Below are positions 36,529-47,031 of a stretch of 54,234 bases of DNA, piece by piece. Under the pieces are notes generated by a model, which ran no database searches, was not told the DNA's origin, and saw only the letters and a list, made by a program, of their open reading frames with translations. The translations under genes and the position numbers were made by a program. The stretch covers positions 1 through 54,234 of the forward strand of contig CAITNM010000013.1 in assembly GCA_903893805.1 (NCBI GenBank), in the 5' to 3' direction. The number at the start of each line of letters is the position of its first letter. Position 1 is the first letter of the stretch. Source of the DNA: an uncultured Alphaproteobacteria bacterium (GTDB lineage: Bacteria; Pseudomonadota; Alphaproteobacteria; Paracaedibacterales; CAITNM01).

Positions 36529-37824
36529 CTATCGCCAAGCTTGTAATATGCCTGAATCGGTTAAGGTGAAAATTGTTTTGTCAGCTGCAATTGGTGAAAG
36601 TTGACACGCCGATTCTAAATTAAGAGTCTTATCAATTGTTCCATCCAACACATTTACAAATGCCATTTGTTCGCTTGTGCTGACCATGGCTAGCTGGTTG
36701 TTCACTACAATAGGGCCCGACCATGTAATAACTTCTTCACTTTCACGTTTGCGTGGCAGAGAAGTTGCCCATCGAACTTGACCTGTTGACTTTAGCAGAC
36801 ACACTAAATCATCATTCGTGGTAATTACAAAAAGAAAATTACCGCTCAGCACTGGGGTGCGTAACGCTCCAATTTCCTTGGCCCATATTTTTTTGCCTGT
36901 TTGTAGCTCATAAGCTGCAATGCGTCCACCATGACTGGCTAAATACACAACATTGTCTTCAATAATTGGCCGTGCACGAATATGTGCAATGCTTGAAACA
37001 GTATCAATTCTTAATGCAGGGGTCATGGTGTCAGACCATAACATACGACCACTTTCAGGGCTTAAGCAGTAAATTTCCCCAGATGTCAAAGCAACAACTA
37101 CAGCTTGCGCGCAAGCAGCTGGAGCGCTTCCGCCTAGAAGTGAGCTTGGCTCAACAATTCCTGCATAATCCCACAATTCATCGCCAGTTTTGGCTTCAAG
37201 TGCAAAAATTTCATTGTTTACAGTTACAACAAAAACACGTCCTGCAAAAATGGTTGGTGCTGCTCGAATAGGTGTTTCTAATTGTTTGGTCCAAATATTT
37301 TTTCCAGATTGTGCTTCAACGCACCAAACTTCACCAAAAGATGTCGTGATGTATAGTACATCGCCATCTGCAGCAAATCCACCACCCATAGTATTGTTAT
37401 GTCCTTCTTCAGGTGATGTCATCAATTCCCACACAAGAGACCCATCAGCAACTTTTCTAGCTTGCACATTGCCATGGATATCCATCGAATATACTAATCC
37501 GCTGTTAACAACCGGGTGAGTAATTAGTCTATGGTATGTATCTGATCCTGCACCAATGTTTTCAGCCCATACTTTTTTGAGATCACTGCCAACAAGCACA
37601 GGGGGCGTAAGGTGACTAGGATTACCACCGACGTGGTTCCAATCTTTTAAATCTACTGCAGGTGGAAGGATAACAAACGTATTTTCCAAGGCTGGATCAG
37701 GCTTTAGAGAATTTCCTACAATAATAAAAGGTTCGCGTTTACCTTTTAATTTTTCTTTTGTTTCGCTACAACCTGCTAAGATTAGCAAAGCAATTAAAAA
37801 ACTTGTAACGGATACTTTTTTCAT
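36529..37824 (-). CDS. bamB: Outer membrane assembly lipoprotein BamB
   Basis: The 431-residue protein has a lipoprotein signal MKKVSVTSFLIALLILAGC with LAGC lipobox. It is followed by an eight-bladed PQQ-type beta-propeller: repeated G-x-V-x-A-x-x-x-x-T-G-x-x-x-W units such as VEAQSGKNIWTKQ, LEAKTGDELWDY and YELQTGKKIWAK. BamB is the scaffold lipoprotein of the BAM complex that inserts outer-membrane beta-barrels. Its start overlaps the stop of the upstream gene by one base (TAATG), so the two are translationally coupled. Confidence 0.9.
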   Translation of the reverse strand: MKKVSVTSFLIALLILAGCSETKEKLKGKREPFIIVGNSLKPDPALENTFVILPPAVDLKDWNHVGGNPSHLTPPVLVGSDLKKVWAENIGAGSDTYHRLITHPVVNSGLVYSMDIHGNVQARKVADGSLVWELMTSPEEGHNNTMGGGFAADGDVLYITTSFGEVWCVEAQSGKNIWTKQLETPIRAAPTIFAGRVFVVTVNNEIFALEAKTGDELWDYAGIVEPSSLLGGSAPAACAQAVVVALTSGEIYCLSPESGRMLWSDTMTPALRIDTVSSIAHIRARPIIEDNVVYLASHGGRIAAYELQTGKKIWAKEIGALRTPVLSGNFLFVITTNDDLVCLLKSTGQVRWATSLPRKRESEEVITWSGPIVVNNQLAMVSTSEQMAFVNVLDGTIDKTLNLESACQLSPIAADKTIFTLTDSGILQAWR

Positions 37825-38537
37825 TAGTGATCCTTTTGAGCTTGCTCTGCCAATTGACCAGCTAGACTTTGCGTCATAACTTGAGCACGCAAGCGAAGGT
37901 CTTTAGGGCATTTTTCATCCTGAGCAATAGCTACAAATGTTTCTGTTGCTTTCGTATAATTTTTTTGACGTAGCTCAATCATACCTTTTAGCTCTAATGC
38001 CAAATGACGATAGGGTGATGCTCCATCTACACATGACTCTAGTAGTTTCTCAAGCTTTTTGAATTCATTTTGATCATCATCTTTAAGACGGTCTAAGCGC
38101 AAACTTACATAAAGAACTGTTGCTAGCTCCCGGAACATGTGCTCTGTGCTGCTGCTGTTCATTAAGTCTTTATAAATTTCTTCAACTCGGTTTAAATCTT
38201 TGTGTCCAGTTTCTTGGCGCAAAATTGAAGCCATATTAAATTTGGCAAGTGTTGAATAGGTGCGATGAGAAGATTTAGAAATACCTTCCATGGCAGCTAA
38301 AGCATCGCCAATGTTTTTATTAAACATTAATGTTTGAGCGCTTACAAACTGCTGTGATATTATGTCACGTTGTTTAGCTTGATGATGTTGCCAAAGATTA
38401 AATGCAGCAGATAAGCCTATAATTACAGCAAATCCAATGGTAATGGACTTCCCATATTTTTTCCAAAGGTGCTCAAATTTTTCCTGACGAAGGTCACTTT
38501 CGACTTCTTGGATGAATTGTTCAAAATTATTTGACAT
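37824..38537 (-). CDS. YfgM-like membrane-anchored tetratricopeptide protein
   Basis: The 237-residue protein has a cytoplasmic N-terminus ending FEHLWKKYGK, a single membrane helix (about 31-48) and a helical TPR-like periplasmic domain. YfgM proteins associate with the Sec translocon and periplasmic chaperones in E. coli, where yfgM-bamB-der are also adjacent. The order here is the same. It is the first gene of the minus-strand unit and is divergent from def. Confidence 0.85.
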   Translation of the reverse strand: MSNNFEQFIQEVESDLRQEKFEHLWKKYGKSITIGFAVIIGLSAAFNLWQHHQAKQRDIISQQFVSAQTLMFNKNIGDALAAMEGISKSSHRTYSTLAKFNMASILRQETGHKDLNRVEEIYKDLMNSSSTEHMFRELATVLYVSLRLDRLKDDDQNEFKKLEKLLESCVDGASPYRHLALELKGMIELRQKNYTKATETFVAIAQDEKCPKDLRLRAQVMTQSLAGQLAEQAQKDH

Positions 38538-38614
38538 AAAAATTCTTTTAGATCTTAAAATTTATTCATAATTGCACTATATACTGTATTGAGAGAACAG
38601 CAAATACAGAAGTG

Positions 38615-39151
38615 ATGGCAATCCTACCAATCCTAGTTACACCTAATCCTATTTTACGCAGAAAAGCTGGTCTTGTGTCTGTGGTGGATAGCTATATCCG
38701 TGAATTATTAAAAAATCTGGAAGATACCATGATCGCTGAAGACGGCATTGGCCTTGCCGCTCCACAGGTTGGAGTTTCAAAGCGAGTCTTGGTGATGGAT
38801 GTCCCTGCAAACATGACAGTGGACGGAGAAGAAATTGAAGGTCTTGATTCTGGCCAAAATTTTTATCGTATGGTAAATCCAGAAATTACTTGGGCAAGTG
38901 AAAAAATATCCACTTGTCAGGAAGGCTGTCTTTCCGTTCCAGGGCAATATGCTTCAGTTGTGCGCCCCGAAAAGGTGCGTGTACGGTATCTAAATGAAAA
39001 AGGCAGCGTTTGTGAAACAGAATTTGCCTATTTGCAAGCTGCTTGCGTTCAACACGAAATGGATCACCTAGATGGCAAGCTATTTGTGGATTACTTATCA
39101 TCAATGAAACGTGAGATGTTGCTTCGCAAAGCCCAGCGTATAGAGCGATAG
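38615..39151 (+). CDS. def: Peptide deformylase
   Basis: The 178-residue metalloenzyme removes the formyl group from nascent N-terminal Met. The three motifs are intact: GIGLAAPQVG, EGCLSVPG with the metal-binding Cys, and HEMDHLDGKLF with the HExxH-equivalent pair. A small acidic insertion (VDGEEIEGLD, about 70-79) is atypical. ATG 38615 follows an in-frame GTG at 38612; either may be used. It converges on infB with 18 bases between stops. Confidence 0.96.
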   Translation: MAILPILVTPNPILRRKAGLVSVVDSYIRELLKNLEDTMIAEDGIGLAAPQVGVSKRVLVMDVPANMTVDGEEIEGLDSGQNFYRMVNPEITWASEKISTCQEGCLSVPGQYASVVRPEKVRVRYLNEKGSVCETEFAYLQAACVQHEMDHLDGKLFVDYLSSMKREMLLRKAQRIER

Positions 39152-39169
39152 AGAGAGTTCTCTATTGCT

Positions 39170-41713
39170 CTATAGCTTACGTGCGATTGACTCTATTTCA
39201 AAGCACTCGATGATATCACCTTCTCGAATATCATTATAATTTTCAAAGGCCATACCGCATTCAAATGCTTCTTTCACTTCTTTTACTTCGTCTTTGAAAC
39301 GTTTAAGCGTTTTTAAGGTGCCTTCATGAATAACAATGCTATCACGCAACAAGCGTACTTTTGCTCCACGTTTCACTACACCTTCTGTTATGTAACACCC
39401 TGCAACCTTACCAATACCGGTAATGTTAAACACATTACGTATAGCTGCATTTCCAAGATATTTTTCTTTTAGTGTCGGCGCCAACAAGCCACTCAGCATA
39501 GTTTTTATATCATCAATGACATCATAAATAATTGAATAATAACGAATGTCCAGACCATCACGTCGTGCAAGATCTCTGGCTTGTGGATTTGCGCGTACGT
39601 TAAATCCTACGATAATTCCACCAGAGGCACGTGCAAGAGTAACGTCGCTTTCATTAATTCCGCCAACGCCACCATGCAAAATTCTTGGCGCAACTTCCGT
39701 ACCGCTTAATTTTTGTAAAGAAGATGTAATCGCTTCTAACGATCCTTGAACATCGGTCTTTATAACAACAGGGAACTCTTTAATGTCTCCAGCTGCGATC
39801 TGACTCATGATGGATTCCATAGAGGTTTTTACACGAGATTTTGCTATTTGGTCACGCTTACGATGCGTACGTGATTCTGCAATTTCGCGAGCTTTTGCTT
39901 CACTTTCCACAACCAAGAACTCATGACCTGCAGTAGGAACACCATTAAAACCAAGCACTTCAACAGGAACTGATGGTCCAGCCTGTTTAATAAGCTTTCC
40001 ATGATCATTAACCATTGCACGTACTTTGCCCCATTCAGAGCCAGCTACAACAATGTCTCCAACTTCAAGGGTACCATTTTGAACAAGAAGGGTCACAACC
40101 GTACCACGGCCGCGATCAACTTTAGCTTCAACTACAGCGCCTAATGCACTTCTGTTTGGGTTCGCTTTTGGTTCAATGACCTCTGCTTGTAAAAGAATAA
40201 CTTCTTCTAATTTTTCAAGATTCCGAAGCTCTTTTGCTGAAACCTCAACGCTTAGTACATCTCCGCCAAATTCTTCCAAGATGATATTGTGGCTTAGCAA
40301 TTCACTTCGCACTCGTTCAGGGTTTGCATCTGTCTTATCAATTTTGTTAATAGCTACAACAATTGGAACTCCTGCAGCTTTTGCATGATTAATTGCTTCA
40401 ATTGTTTGTTCCATGATGCCATCATCTGCTGCGACAACAAGAACAACAACGTCTGTGACGTTCGCTCCTCTTGCGCGCATTTCACTAAATGCCGCATGCC
40501 CAGGTGTATCTATGAAAGTAATTTTTTTACCTGAGGCCATAGTGACTTGATACGCGCCTATGTGCTGAGTTATTCCTCCGGCTTCGCCTGAAACCACGTC
40601 AGTTTTCCTCAAAGCGTCAAGCAACGAAGTTTTTCCATGATCTACGTGACCCATCACTGTTACGATAGGAGCGCGAGGCATTAAATCAACTGAATTATCT
40701 TCTGGGCCTTTTAGTCCTATTTCAATGTCTGAATCAGACACTCGTTTTGGAGTATGGCCAAATTCAGCGCAAATAAGCTCAGCTGTGTCAGCGTCAATAA
40801 CCTGATTGATGGTAACCATCATTCCAAGCTTCATTAAAGATTTCACCACATCGCCAGAACGAACAGCCATACGATTGGCAAGCTCACCAACTACAATGGT
40901 TTCAGGAATGATAACTTCTCTTACTATTTTCTGTGAATCTTGTTGATCTGCCCCGTGTTGTTGGCGCATTTTCTTTTGATTCATGCGCTTCATAGCAGCA
41001 ATGGAACGAGAACGTTGTTCTGTATCGTCTGCTAACAATCGCGCTTGAGTATTTCTATCAAGTTTTTTTGGTGCTTCGCCTAAAGTCTTTTTTGCGGGAA
41101 GAACAACCTTTTTCGGGGCTTCTGCTCTGTAAACAACAGCTTTGCGCTTAGCAGCAACTGCCTCATCTTCATCAGCAGCTGCAAAACCTTCTTTAGGTTT
41201 TACCGAATGTTTTACATCAGTTCTTTGAGGAGTTTTTACAAGCTCACCTGGCGCCGGCGGTAACGTTGCAGCCATAAGTTCTAAGCTCACAAGCTCAATA
41301 CGCTTTTGCTCAAGAATTGCTGCATCAGCTTGAGACTCTTCAGCTTCTTGATTGTGTGCGCGTCGTTCTTGCTGTCTTGCTTGCTCTTCCAATGCTGATT
41401 TTACAGCTTTCAAGCGTGCATCTAATTCACCATGAGTAAGACCACGAAGAGTCTCTGGTAAATTTGCTTCATTTACATTGACAGATTCAATAGGTTTTTC
41501 AGTATGAGAACCAATTTTTTTCCGTTTGACTTCAACTTCTACAGTTTTAGTGCGTCCATGGGTAAAGCTTTGTTGTACTTGACCTTCTGCAGGGCGTTTA
41601 ACCTCAAGCCTATTCCCTAAGGTAAGCGTTTTTTTCTTAACTAGCTCGCTACCTTGCTCTGTTGCCTGAGCCTCGGTATTTTCCGCTTGTCCCGTTTGCA
41701 ACTCCTGCACCAT
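39170..41713 (-). CDS. infB: Translation initiation factor IF-2
   Basis: The 847-residue protein brings fMet-tRNA to the 30S subunit. A charged, low-complexity N-terminal region (about 1-270) with Lys/Arg/Glu-rich helices precedes the IF2-N fold. The G domain begins at [14 protein letters not shown] (near 353), with DTPGHAAF and NKIDK. Domains II-IV follow to the end. It starts seven bases after nusA with AGGA as ribosome-binding site. YlxR, often encoded between nusA and infB, is absent, as are rbfA and truB downstream. Confidence 0.97.
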   Translation of the reverse strand: MVQELQTGQAENTEAQATEQGSELVKKKTLTLGNRLEVKRPAEGQVQQSFTHGRTKTVEVEVKRKKIGSHTEKPIESVNVNEANLPETLRGLTHGELDARLKAVKSALEEQARQQERRAHNQEAEESQADAAILEQKRIELVSLELMAATLPPAPGELVKTPQRTDVKHSVKPKEGFAAADEDEAVAAKRKAVVYRAEAPKKVVLPAKKTLGEAPKKLDRNTQARLLADDTEQRSRSIAAMKRMNQKKMRQQHGADQQDSQKIVREVIIPETIVVGELANRMAVRSGDVVKSLMKLGMMVTINQVIDADTAELICAEFGHTPKRVSDSDIEIGLKGPEDNSVDLMPRAPIVTVMGHVDHGKTSLLDALRKTDVVSGEAGGITQHIGAYQVTMASGKKITFIDTPGHAAFSEMRARGANVTDVVVLVVAADDGIMEQTIEAINHAKAAGVPIVVAINKIDKTDANPERVRSELLSHNIILEEFGGDVLSVEVSAKELRNLEKLEEVILLQAEVIEPKANPNRSALGAVVEAKVDRGRGTVVTLLVQNGTLEVGDIVVAGSEWGKVRAMVNDHGKLIKQAGPSVPVEVLGFNGVPTAGHEFLVVESEAKAREIAESRTHRKRDQIAKSRVKTSMESIMSQIAAGDIKEFPVVIKTDVQGSLEAITSSLQKLSGTEVAPRILHGGVGGINESDVTLARASGGIIVGFNVRANPQARDLARRDGLDIRYYSIIYDVIDDIKTMLSGLLAPTLKEKYLGNAAIRNVFNITGIGKVAGCYITEGVVKRGAKVRLLRDSIVIHEGTLKTLKRFKDEVKEVKEAFECGMAFENYNDIREGDIIECFEIESIARKL

Positions 41714-41720
41714 ACATATC

Positions 41721-43250
41721 CTATTCTTGGTTAAACCAGTGCTCGCGAGCTTTCATGATAATGGCATTAGCCACTTCAATATCCATCACTCCTGCACCGA
41801 TAATTTCTTGTAATTCGTCTCCGGCAAGTTCTGCAAGATCTTCACGTATTTTTACGTTTTTTTCTGCAAGCTTTACCAACATTTTTGATGTTAATCCAAG
41901 GCCGTACATGTCTTCGGCAACGCCAAGCTCAACGCACTTCTCTTTCATTATAGCATCTAAATTTGCAAGGTAAGCCTTACCTCGAGATTGCAATTCATTG
42001 GCGGTATCTTCATCAATACCTTCAATTCGTAAAAACTCGTCTATATCAATTGTGGCAACTTCCTCAATGGTTTCAAAACCTTCGGAAATTAGTAATTGTG
42101 CGAACATTTCGTCTATGTCCAGGGCCATAGTGAACAAGCGCATCTTACCTTCATTTTCCTGAGCACGACGACTAACGTCATCATCTTCAGTAATAATATC
42201 AATTTTCCAGCCAGTTAGCTGTGATGCAAGGCGAACATTTTGTCCGCGTCTACCAATGGCTAAGCTTAATTGATCTTCTGCAACAATCACATCTACACGA
42301 CGTTGCTCTTCATCAATTACAACCCTGGAAATTTCAGCAGGGGCAAGAGCATTAACAACAAACGTCGCTGGATTATTTGTCCAAGTGATAATATCAACTT
42401 TTTCACCTTGCAGCTCATTCACAATAATCTGAACACGACTACCACGCATTCCAACACATGAACCGACAGGATCAAGATTTGGATCAGATGTATAAACTGC
42501 CATCTTTGCACGACTACCAGGGTCACGAGCAATAGATTTAATTTCAATAATGTTATCGTAGATTTCTGGCACTTCTTGCTCAAAGAGCTTAGCCATAAAC
42601 TTAGGATGTGATCGTGATAACACAACCATTGGGCCGCGTGAATCAGGTTTTAAGTCATGAATAATTGCCCGAACTCTATCACCAACACGATAGCTTTCAC
42701 GTGGAATTAAGTCATCTTTGCGAAGAATACCTTCAGCTTTTCCAAGATCAACAACAACATTTCCAAACTCGACACGTTTTACTAGCGCATTTACCACATC
42801 GCCAATACGATTTTTAAACTCTTCGTGTTGACGTGCTCGTTCTGCATCACGGACTTTTTGAAAAATAATTTGACGTGCGCTTTGTGCTGCAATTCTTCCA
42901 AATTCAAGGGGAGGAAGCTCTTCTTCTAGAAGATCATCGATTTTTGCATCGGGATAGTCTATAAGAGCAGTTTCAACTGTAACTTGATTGATAGGGTCTT
43001 CAACTAGCTCTACAACCGTTAAACAACGAACTGTCTGCACATGCCCTGTTTCGCGATCTATATTGACGCGAATGTCATGCTCCATTCCATATTTTTGTTT
43101 TGCTGTACGCTGCATTGCAAGTTCCATGGCTACAATCACTTCTTCGCGATCAATACCTTTTTCACGAGCAACCACATCAGCTACTTGTATTAGCTCATGT
43201 CTTGGATGCTGAATTGCGTTTTCCACAGGCTTTAATTTTCTGCTTGCCAT
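41721..43250 (-). CDS. nusA: Transcription termination/antitermination factor NusA
   Basis: The 509-residue NusA binds RNA polymerase and nascent RNA. The N-terminal polymerase-binding domain (about 1-125) is followed by S1 (about 135-200), KH1-KH2 (about 205-350, with [19 protein letters not shown] and [16 protein letters not shown] in two parts) and two C-terminal acidic repeats (about 365-505). It is preceded by AGGGA and starts 24 bases after rimP. It sits in the conserved rimP-nusA-infB order. Confidence 0.97.
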   Translation of the reverse strand: MASRKLKPVENAIQHPRHELIQVADVVAREKGIDREEVIVAMELAMQRTAKQKYGMEHDIRVNIDRETGHVQTVRCLTVVELVEDPINQVTVETALIDYPDAKIDDLLEEELPPLEFGRIAAQSARQIIFQKVRDAERARQHEEFKNRIGDVVNALVKRVEFGNVVVDLGKAEGILRKDDLIPRESYRVGDRVRAIIHDLKPDSRGPMVVLSRSHPKFMAKLFEQEVPEIYDNIIEIKSIARDPGSRAKMAVYTSDPNLDPVGSCVGMRGSRVQIIVNELQGEKVDIITWTNNPATFVVNALAPAEISRVVIDEEQRRVDVIVAEDQLSLAIGRRGQNVRLASQLTGWKIDIITEDDDVSRRAQENEGKMRLFTMALDIDEMFAQLLISEGFETIEEVATIDIDEFLRIEGIDEDTANELQSRGKAYLANLDAIMKEKCVELGVAEDMYGLGLTSKMLVKLAEKNVKIREDLAELAGDELQEIIGAGVMDIEVANAIIMKAREHWFNQE

Positions 43251-43274
43251 GGTATCCCTATATCAATCTTTCTT

Positions 43275-43748
43275 TTAAATAGAACTAGCCAAATTTGCCT
43301 GGCGAATGTCGCCATAGCGAATGTCGATACGATCTAATCCACTATCAAGGGGGTGCTTTAGGTGTAAAGAAATACCTTCATCAGAAGCTGTTTCTAAAAA
43401 CCCATGAAAACTTTTACGATTCTCAACAGGCAATATTGTTTTTACCACAATTTCTAAACCAAGGAAACGTTTATAATCTTTTGGCTGCGTAATAGGTCTT
43501 TCAGGTCCAGGAGACGAGACTTCCAAAACATAAGAACCTGAAATTGGATCATCCACATTCAAGTGTACAGAGATGGTTCTGCTGACTTGTGCGCAATCAT
43601 CTACATTGATTGGCTGTTCATCCAATCTTTCGATCATAACCTGTAACGTTTTGCGAGTCATACCAGTTATCTGGACACGCACGATTCCATACCCCATAGG
43701 ATTAACAATGGAATCAAACTTTTCATGAAGAGAATCTGTTAGTTGCAT
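43275..43748 (-). CDS. rimP: Ribosome maturation factor RimP
   Basis: The 157-residue protein matures 30S subunits. It shows the RimP core: YGIVRVQI, VDDCAQVSRTISVHL and YVLEVSSPGPERPI. ATG 43748 has AAGGA seven bases upstream and starts MQLTDSLHEK, the normal N-terminus. The longer frame up to 43874 would overlap xerD and is rejected. It precedes nusA and follows xerD by 37 bases. Confidence 0.95.
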   Translation of the reverse strand: MQLTDSLHEKFDSIVNPMGYGIVRVQITGMTRKTLQVMIERLDEQPINVDDCAQVSRTISVHLNVDDPISGSYVLEVSSPGPERPITQPKDYKRFLGLEIVVKTILPVENRKSFHGFLETASDEGISLHLKHPLDSGLDRIDIRYGDIRQANLASSI

Positions 43749-43785
43749 ACATACTTCCTTAAGTCTTATCTGTAAGGTAGGTATT

Positions 43786-44706
43786 TTATTTGTTGATTTC
43801 AAGTTTTTTATTGATTTTTTTAGCAATAGGGTGATGTTGTTGTACAAGCTGGTATACCGATAAAGGCATAACATGGGTGTATATTTGGGTAGTTGCTATA
43901 TCGCTGTGCCCTAGTAATTTTTGTATGGTTAGTAAATCAGAGCCACCCTGCAAAAGGTGTGTAGCAAAGCTATGACGAAATACATGAGGTGAAATTGTTG
44001 TAGGCTTTAAGCCGAATTCTATAGCTGTTTCTTTTACTAATTGACCAACGCGTTGACGTGTAAGGCATCCCTCTTTGCTTCTTGATGCAAAAAGAAAAAC
44101 TGAGCTTTTTATGCCACTTACAAAAATTTCTCTAACTTTTAAATATGCCAGTAAAGCTTCAAGGCATGTATCATTTAAAGGAACTAACCGCTCTTTGTTG
44201 CCCTTACCTTTAGCTAAAATCATTGGTTGTGCAATGGCGCCTGTGACAACGCAATTTACTGGCAATCTTATAAGCTCGGTAACTCTAAGACCTGAAGCAT
44301 ATAATAATTCTAAAATAGCCCTCACTCTTATGTGTGAAGGTTCCTTTGCGTTCTTTAAAAAATCTAAAAATTCCCCCATTTGATTTGAAGAAATTACTTT
44401 AGGCAAGGTGGCTGGGATCTTTGCGGTTTTAACGTGCAGGCACGGATTACTGCTAATCATGCCTTCATTGAACAGGAAGAGATAAAACTGTTTTAGCGTT
44501 GAGATACGCCTATTTACTGTGCTGACCTTGAATTCTTTGGAAAATAAAGATTGTATATATTCTTCAATGTCAGTTTTTAAAATTTCCAATACTGGCTTGC
44601 TCATCCACTTTGTGAAGTGATTCAAATCTCTATGGTATGCTTCTAAGGTATTTAAAGAAGCATTACGATCGGCAGCTTGTGATTCAAGAAATAAATCTAT
44701 TTGCAT
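43786..44706 (-). CDS. xerD: Site-specific tyrosine recombinase XerD
   Basis: The 306-residue recombinase has a SAM-like core-binding N-domain (about 1-90) and a catalytic domain with Arg141 (ASGLRVTEL), Lys168 (GKGNKER), His241 and Arg244 (HVFRHSFATH), His267 (LLGHSDIATT) and nucleophile Tyr276 (IYTHV). XerC/XerD resolve chromosome dimers at dif. The XerD assignment over XerC rests on overall look only. No attachment site or phage gene is nearby, so a housekeeping role is favoured. Confidence 0.88.
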   Translation of the reverse strand: MQIDLFLESQAADRNASLNTLEAYHRDLNHFTKWMSKPVLEILKTDIEEYIQSLFSKEFKVSTVNRRISTLKQFYLFLFNEGMISSNPCLHVKTAKIPATLPKVISSNQMGEFLDFLKNAKEPSHIRVRAILELLYASGLRVTELIRLPVNCVVTGAIAQPMILAKGKGNKERLVPLNDTCLEALLAYLKVREIFVSGIKSSVFLFASRSKEGCLTRQRVGQLVKETAIEFGLKPTTISPHVFRHSFATHLLQGGSDLLTIQKLLGHSDIATTQIYTHVMPLSVYQLVQQHHPIAKKINKKLEINK

Positions 44707-44804
44707 GCTAAATTACTATCATTTTATTTGGGGGCTTTACTACAGATAATTCTTCGTGAAATACTATTAGTGTAGACCTTATCAACTTATGTGGTGTTAT
44801 TACT

Positions 44805-45704
44805 ATGGATATGACTTGTACTGCAGACCCAAACTTTTTAGCGACAGCTATTGCTGTAATGATACTTCTTCTAGTGCCAATGGCACTGCCCATTATAAGA
44901 AGTATTCCTAACTTTAATATTTCAAAGATATCTTCCATTGGTGGAGGAATGGCTGTTACCGCTGTATTCGTGTTCATGGTTCCTGACGTTATTGAAAAAA
45001 TAGCCCAAGTTTCAGAAAATAGCAGTATAGAGTACTTAAGACAGAAACACCATTTAACGTTCTTGGTGTTTACGACTTTCCTGTTTGCATTTTGTACAAT
45101 GTACGCTTTGGAAAAAGTAGCTCTTGATCGCACAAAAGCAAATGCGGAACCTAGTCGTTTTGTATTTTATCTTCACATGGGAATACTTTGTGCAATGATG
45201 ATAGCTTTAGTTAGTTCATTCCCAGTACTTGCAAAAGCTAGTTTTTATGCAATCGGACTGGTATGTGCGTTAGCTGTTTTTGAAATCTTTCTCGAAGAAA
45301 TAGCGCTTTTAAAGCACTTTGGAGAGCTATACTCCCACCTAGGGCGTTACGTTGTAATGTTAGCAATTGCGATTGGTTGGGTTCTTGGCTTGAAATTTTC
45401 ATCGCAAGAAAGCACCGTATTTACTCTAATGACTCAAGCTTTTGTCATTGGCATGATTCTTACTGCAGTAATAAAAGGTGAATTTGATATAATTAATCAA
45501 TCAAATAACTGTGTTATTTTCCTTGTTTCTGCTTTTGTGAAGGTGCTTATTGTATTAGGCTTAATCACAATTGAAGATGGTAATGTAGCGAAAAAAACCG
45601 GACAGAAAATTCCAGCTGCTCCGACTTCGTATGCTGTGCCATCAACTTATAACGTGGGGCAAATAGCGCCTAATCCTGTTGATTCAAAAAACGCAAGTTC
45701 CTAG
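44805..45704 (+). CDS. Eight-TM membrane protein, ZIP-like
   Basis: The 299-residue protein has about eight hydrophobic segments and a hydrophilic, Pro/Ser-rich tail of 40 residues. The segment SIGGGMAVTAVFVFMVPDVIE, followed by a helix ending FCTMYALEKVALD and FYLHMGILCAMM, parallels a bacterial family loosely related to ZIP metal transporters (GGxAVxYVFLxLLPE...FYGLER...HIG). The metal-binding His/Glu of ZIPs are mostly lacking. Function is not assigned. It is a single gene, divergent from xerD and ended by the terminator at 45720-45758. Confidence 0.6.
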   Translation: MDMTCTADPNFLATAIAVMILLLVPMALPIIRSIPNFNISKISSIGGGMAVTAVFVFMVPDVIEKIAQVSENSSIEYLRQKHHLTFLVFTTFLFAFCTMYALEKVALDRTKANAEPSRFVFYLHMGILCAMMIALVSSFPVLAKASFYAIGLVCALAVFEIFLEEIALLKHFGELYSHLGRYVVMLAIAIGWVLGLKFSSQESTVFTLMTQAFVIGMILTAVIKGEFDIINQSNNCVIFLVSAFVKVLIVLGLITIEDGNVAKKTGQKIPAAPTSYAVPSTYNVGQIAPNPVDSKNASS

Positions 45705-45719
45705 TCAACACTAAATTTT

Positions 45720-45758
45720 AAAAAAAGCCCAACAGCATTTTGTCTGTTGGGCTTTTTT
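45720..45758. terminator. Bidirectional terminator between membrane protein and ABC1 kinase genes
   Basis: The arms GCCCAACAG (45727-45735) and CTGTTGGGC (45744-45752) form a perfect 9-pair stem with an eight-base loop. A-run on the left (45720-45726) and T-run on the right (45753-45758) make it functional in both directions. It serves the plus-strand gene ending 45704 and the minus-strand unit ending at 45757. Confidence 0.95.
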
Positions 45759-47031
45759 ATTGCGTATAAATACCGTCTATAATTTCTTCAAAAAGTCTGT
45801 GCCAGTTTTGTTCCGCGCCAATGCGCATTAAAACAGATCCTATACCAACCGCGGCACGGTCCATAAAAACAAACTCTCGTGGTGGTTTTATCCCGCCTAA
45901 TTCATGCAATCGTTTGTGAACACTTCTGGCTATTTCCCAGCCCTTCTTGCCTCCATTAGCGTCTTGAATAGGGCGGATTTTATCTTCTAGCAAAGGCTCA
46001 TATAGCAAGTTTGCCCATTGATTTAATACATCTATTAATTCATTGGAAATATTATTAAACCCCCAACGTTTATAGGCATCCACCGCTAAGTCTGGCTTAC
46101 TATCCCTTAAGGCCACGTATAAATCGACTACAGCTTGTAAAAATGGTTTTTCAAATCTGCGTACACAACCAAAATCAAGCAAGCTGATTCGACCATCATC
46201 TAATATTAAATAATTTCCTGGATGGGGGTCACCATGCAGTGTGCCGAAACGGTATAGTGGCCAATACCAAGATAAGAATAGCTTTCTTCCTAATTCATTG
46301 CGAAAATCACTGGGGGAAGAAACATAATCAAGGGCAGGTTTGCCTTCTATCCATTCCATTGTTAAAAGGCGCTTGGTGGAAAGTTCTGGATGCAATTTTG
46401 GTATGACAACAAAATCAAACTGATTTTTAAAAATTTTTCTAAATTGTTCAAGGTTTTGCGCCTCTAGAATGTAGTCTAGCTCTTCATACAATCGGTCACG
46501 AATTTCATCAGCAATATCCTGGGTATCTATGGACTTGTTGAAAGACTGATAAATGCCTAAAACCATATCTAATTGTTTTAAATCGGCACTAACAGTGGTT
46601 TCCATATCAGGATATTGTAATTTTACAGCAAGGTTCTCACCCTGAATGCTTATTGCTTTATGAATTTGCCCCAAGGAAGCAGCGTGTGACGCTTTTAATG
46701 AAAAATCCTGAAATAAATCTCTCCAATTATTACCAAGCTCACCAACCATGCGCCGCCTCACAAAGCTTTCTCCCATTGAAGGTGCGTTTGATTGTAGGGT
46801 CATAAATTCGGTTGCGAATTCTGGTGGTAGAGCATCAGGAACAGTTGCTAAAAATTGTGCCATCTTCATGAATGGCCCCTTAAGTCCCCCAAAAGACTGA
46901 CGTAATTTTTGCGCATAAGCAGCTTCATTAATATTAAGCCCCAAATATTCTTGGGCACCTACACGCATGCCAATACCCGTAAGAGTTGTGCCTACGTCAA
47001 ATAATCTCTTTAGTGATTTAAGGTGTTCCAT
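45757..47031 (-). CDS. ABC1/AarF (UbiB)-family atypical kinase
   Basis: The 424-residue protein has UbiB-family motifs: KMAQFLATVPDALPPE (alphaproteobacterial form of KxGQ), the A-loop-like AASLGQIHKA, ADLKQLD, LHGDPHPGNYL (catalytic loop) and LLDFGCVR (DFG-like). UbiB-type kinases support ubiquinone biosynthesis through ATPase activity; this subgroup's exact target is unknown. The start overlaps comF by 14 bases. The gene is last in the unit ended by the terminator at 45720-45758. Confidence 0.88.
   Translation of the reverse strand: MEHLKSLKRLFDVGTTLTGIGMRVGAQEYLGLNINEAAYAQKLRQSFGGLKGPFMKMAQFLATVPDALPPEFATEFMTLQSNAPSMGESFVRRRMVGELGNNWRDLFQDFSLKASHAASLGQIHKAISIQGENLAVKLQYPDMETTVSADLKQLDMVLGIYQSFNKSIDTQDIADEIRDRLYEELDYILEAQNLEQFRKIFKNQFDFVVIPKLHPELSTKRLLTMEWIEGKPALDYVSSPSDFRNELGRKLFLSWYWPLYRFGTLHGDPHPGNYLILDDGRISLLDFGCVRRFEKPFLQAVVDLYVALRDSKPDLAVDAYKRWGFNNISNELIDVLNQWANLLYEPLLEDKIRPIQDANGGKKGWEIARSVHKRLHELGGIKPPREFVFMDRAAVGIGSVLMRIGAEQNWHRLFEEIIDGIYTQ

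Noticed and set aside
43786-44706. XerD-like recombinase as a mobile-element integrase
   Set aside because: It has XerC/D-type length and sequence, lies in a housekeeping operon, and no tRNA, direct repeats or phage genes flank it.
44708-45133. Minus-strand ORF of 141 codons opposite the ZIP-like gene
   Set aside because: It is the antisense shadow of the membrane protein, with no family features and no ribosome-binding site.
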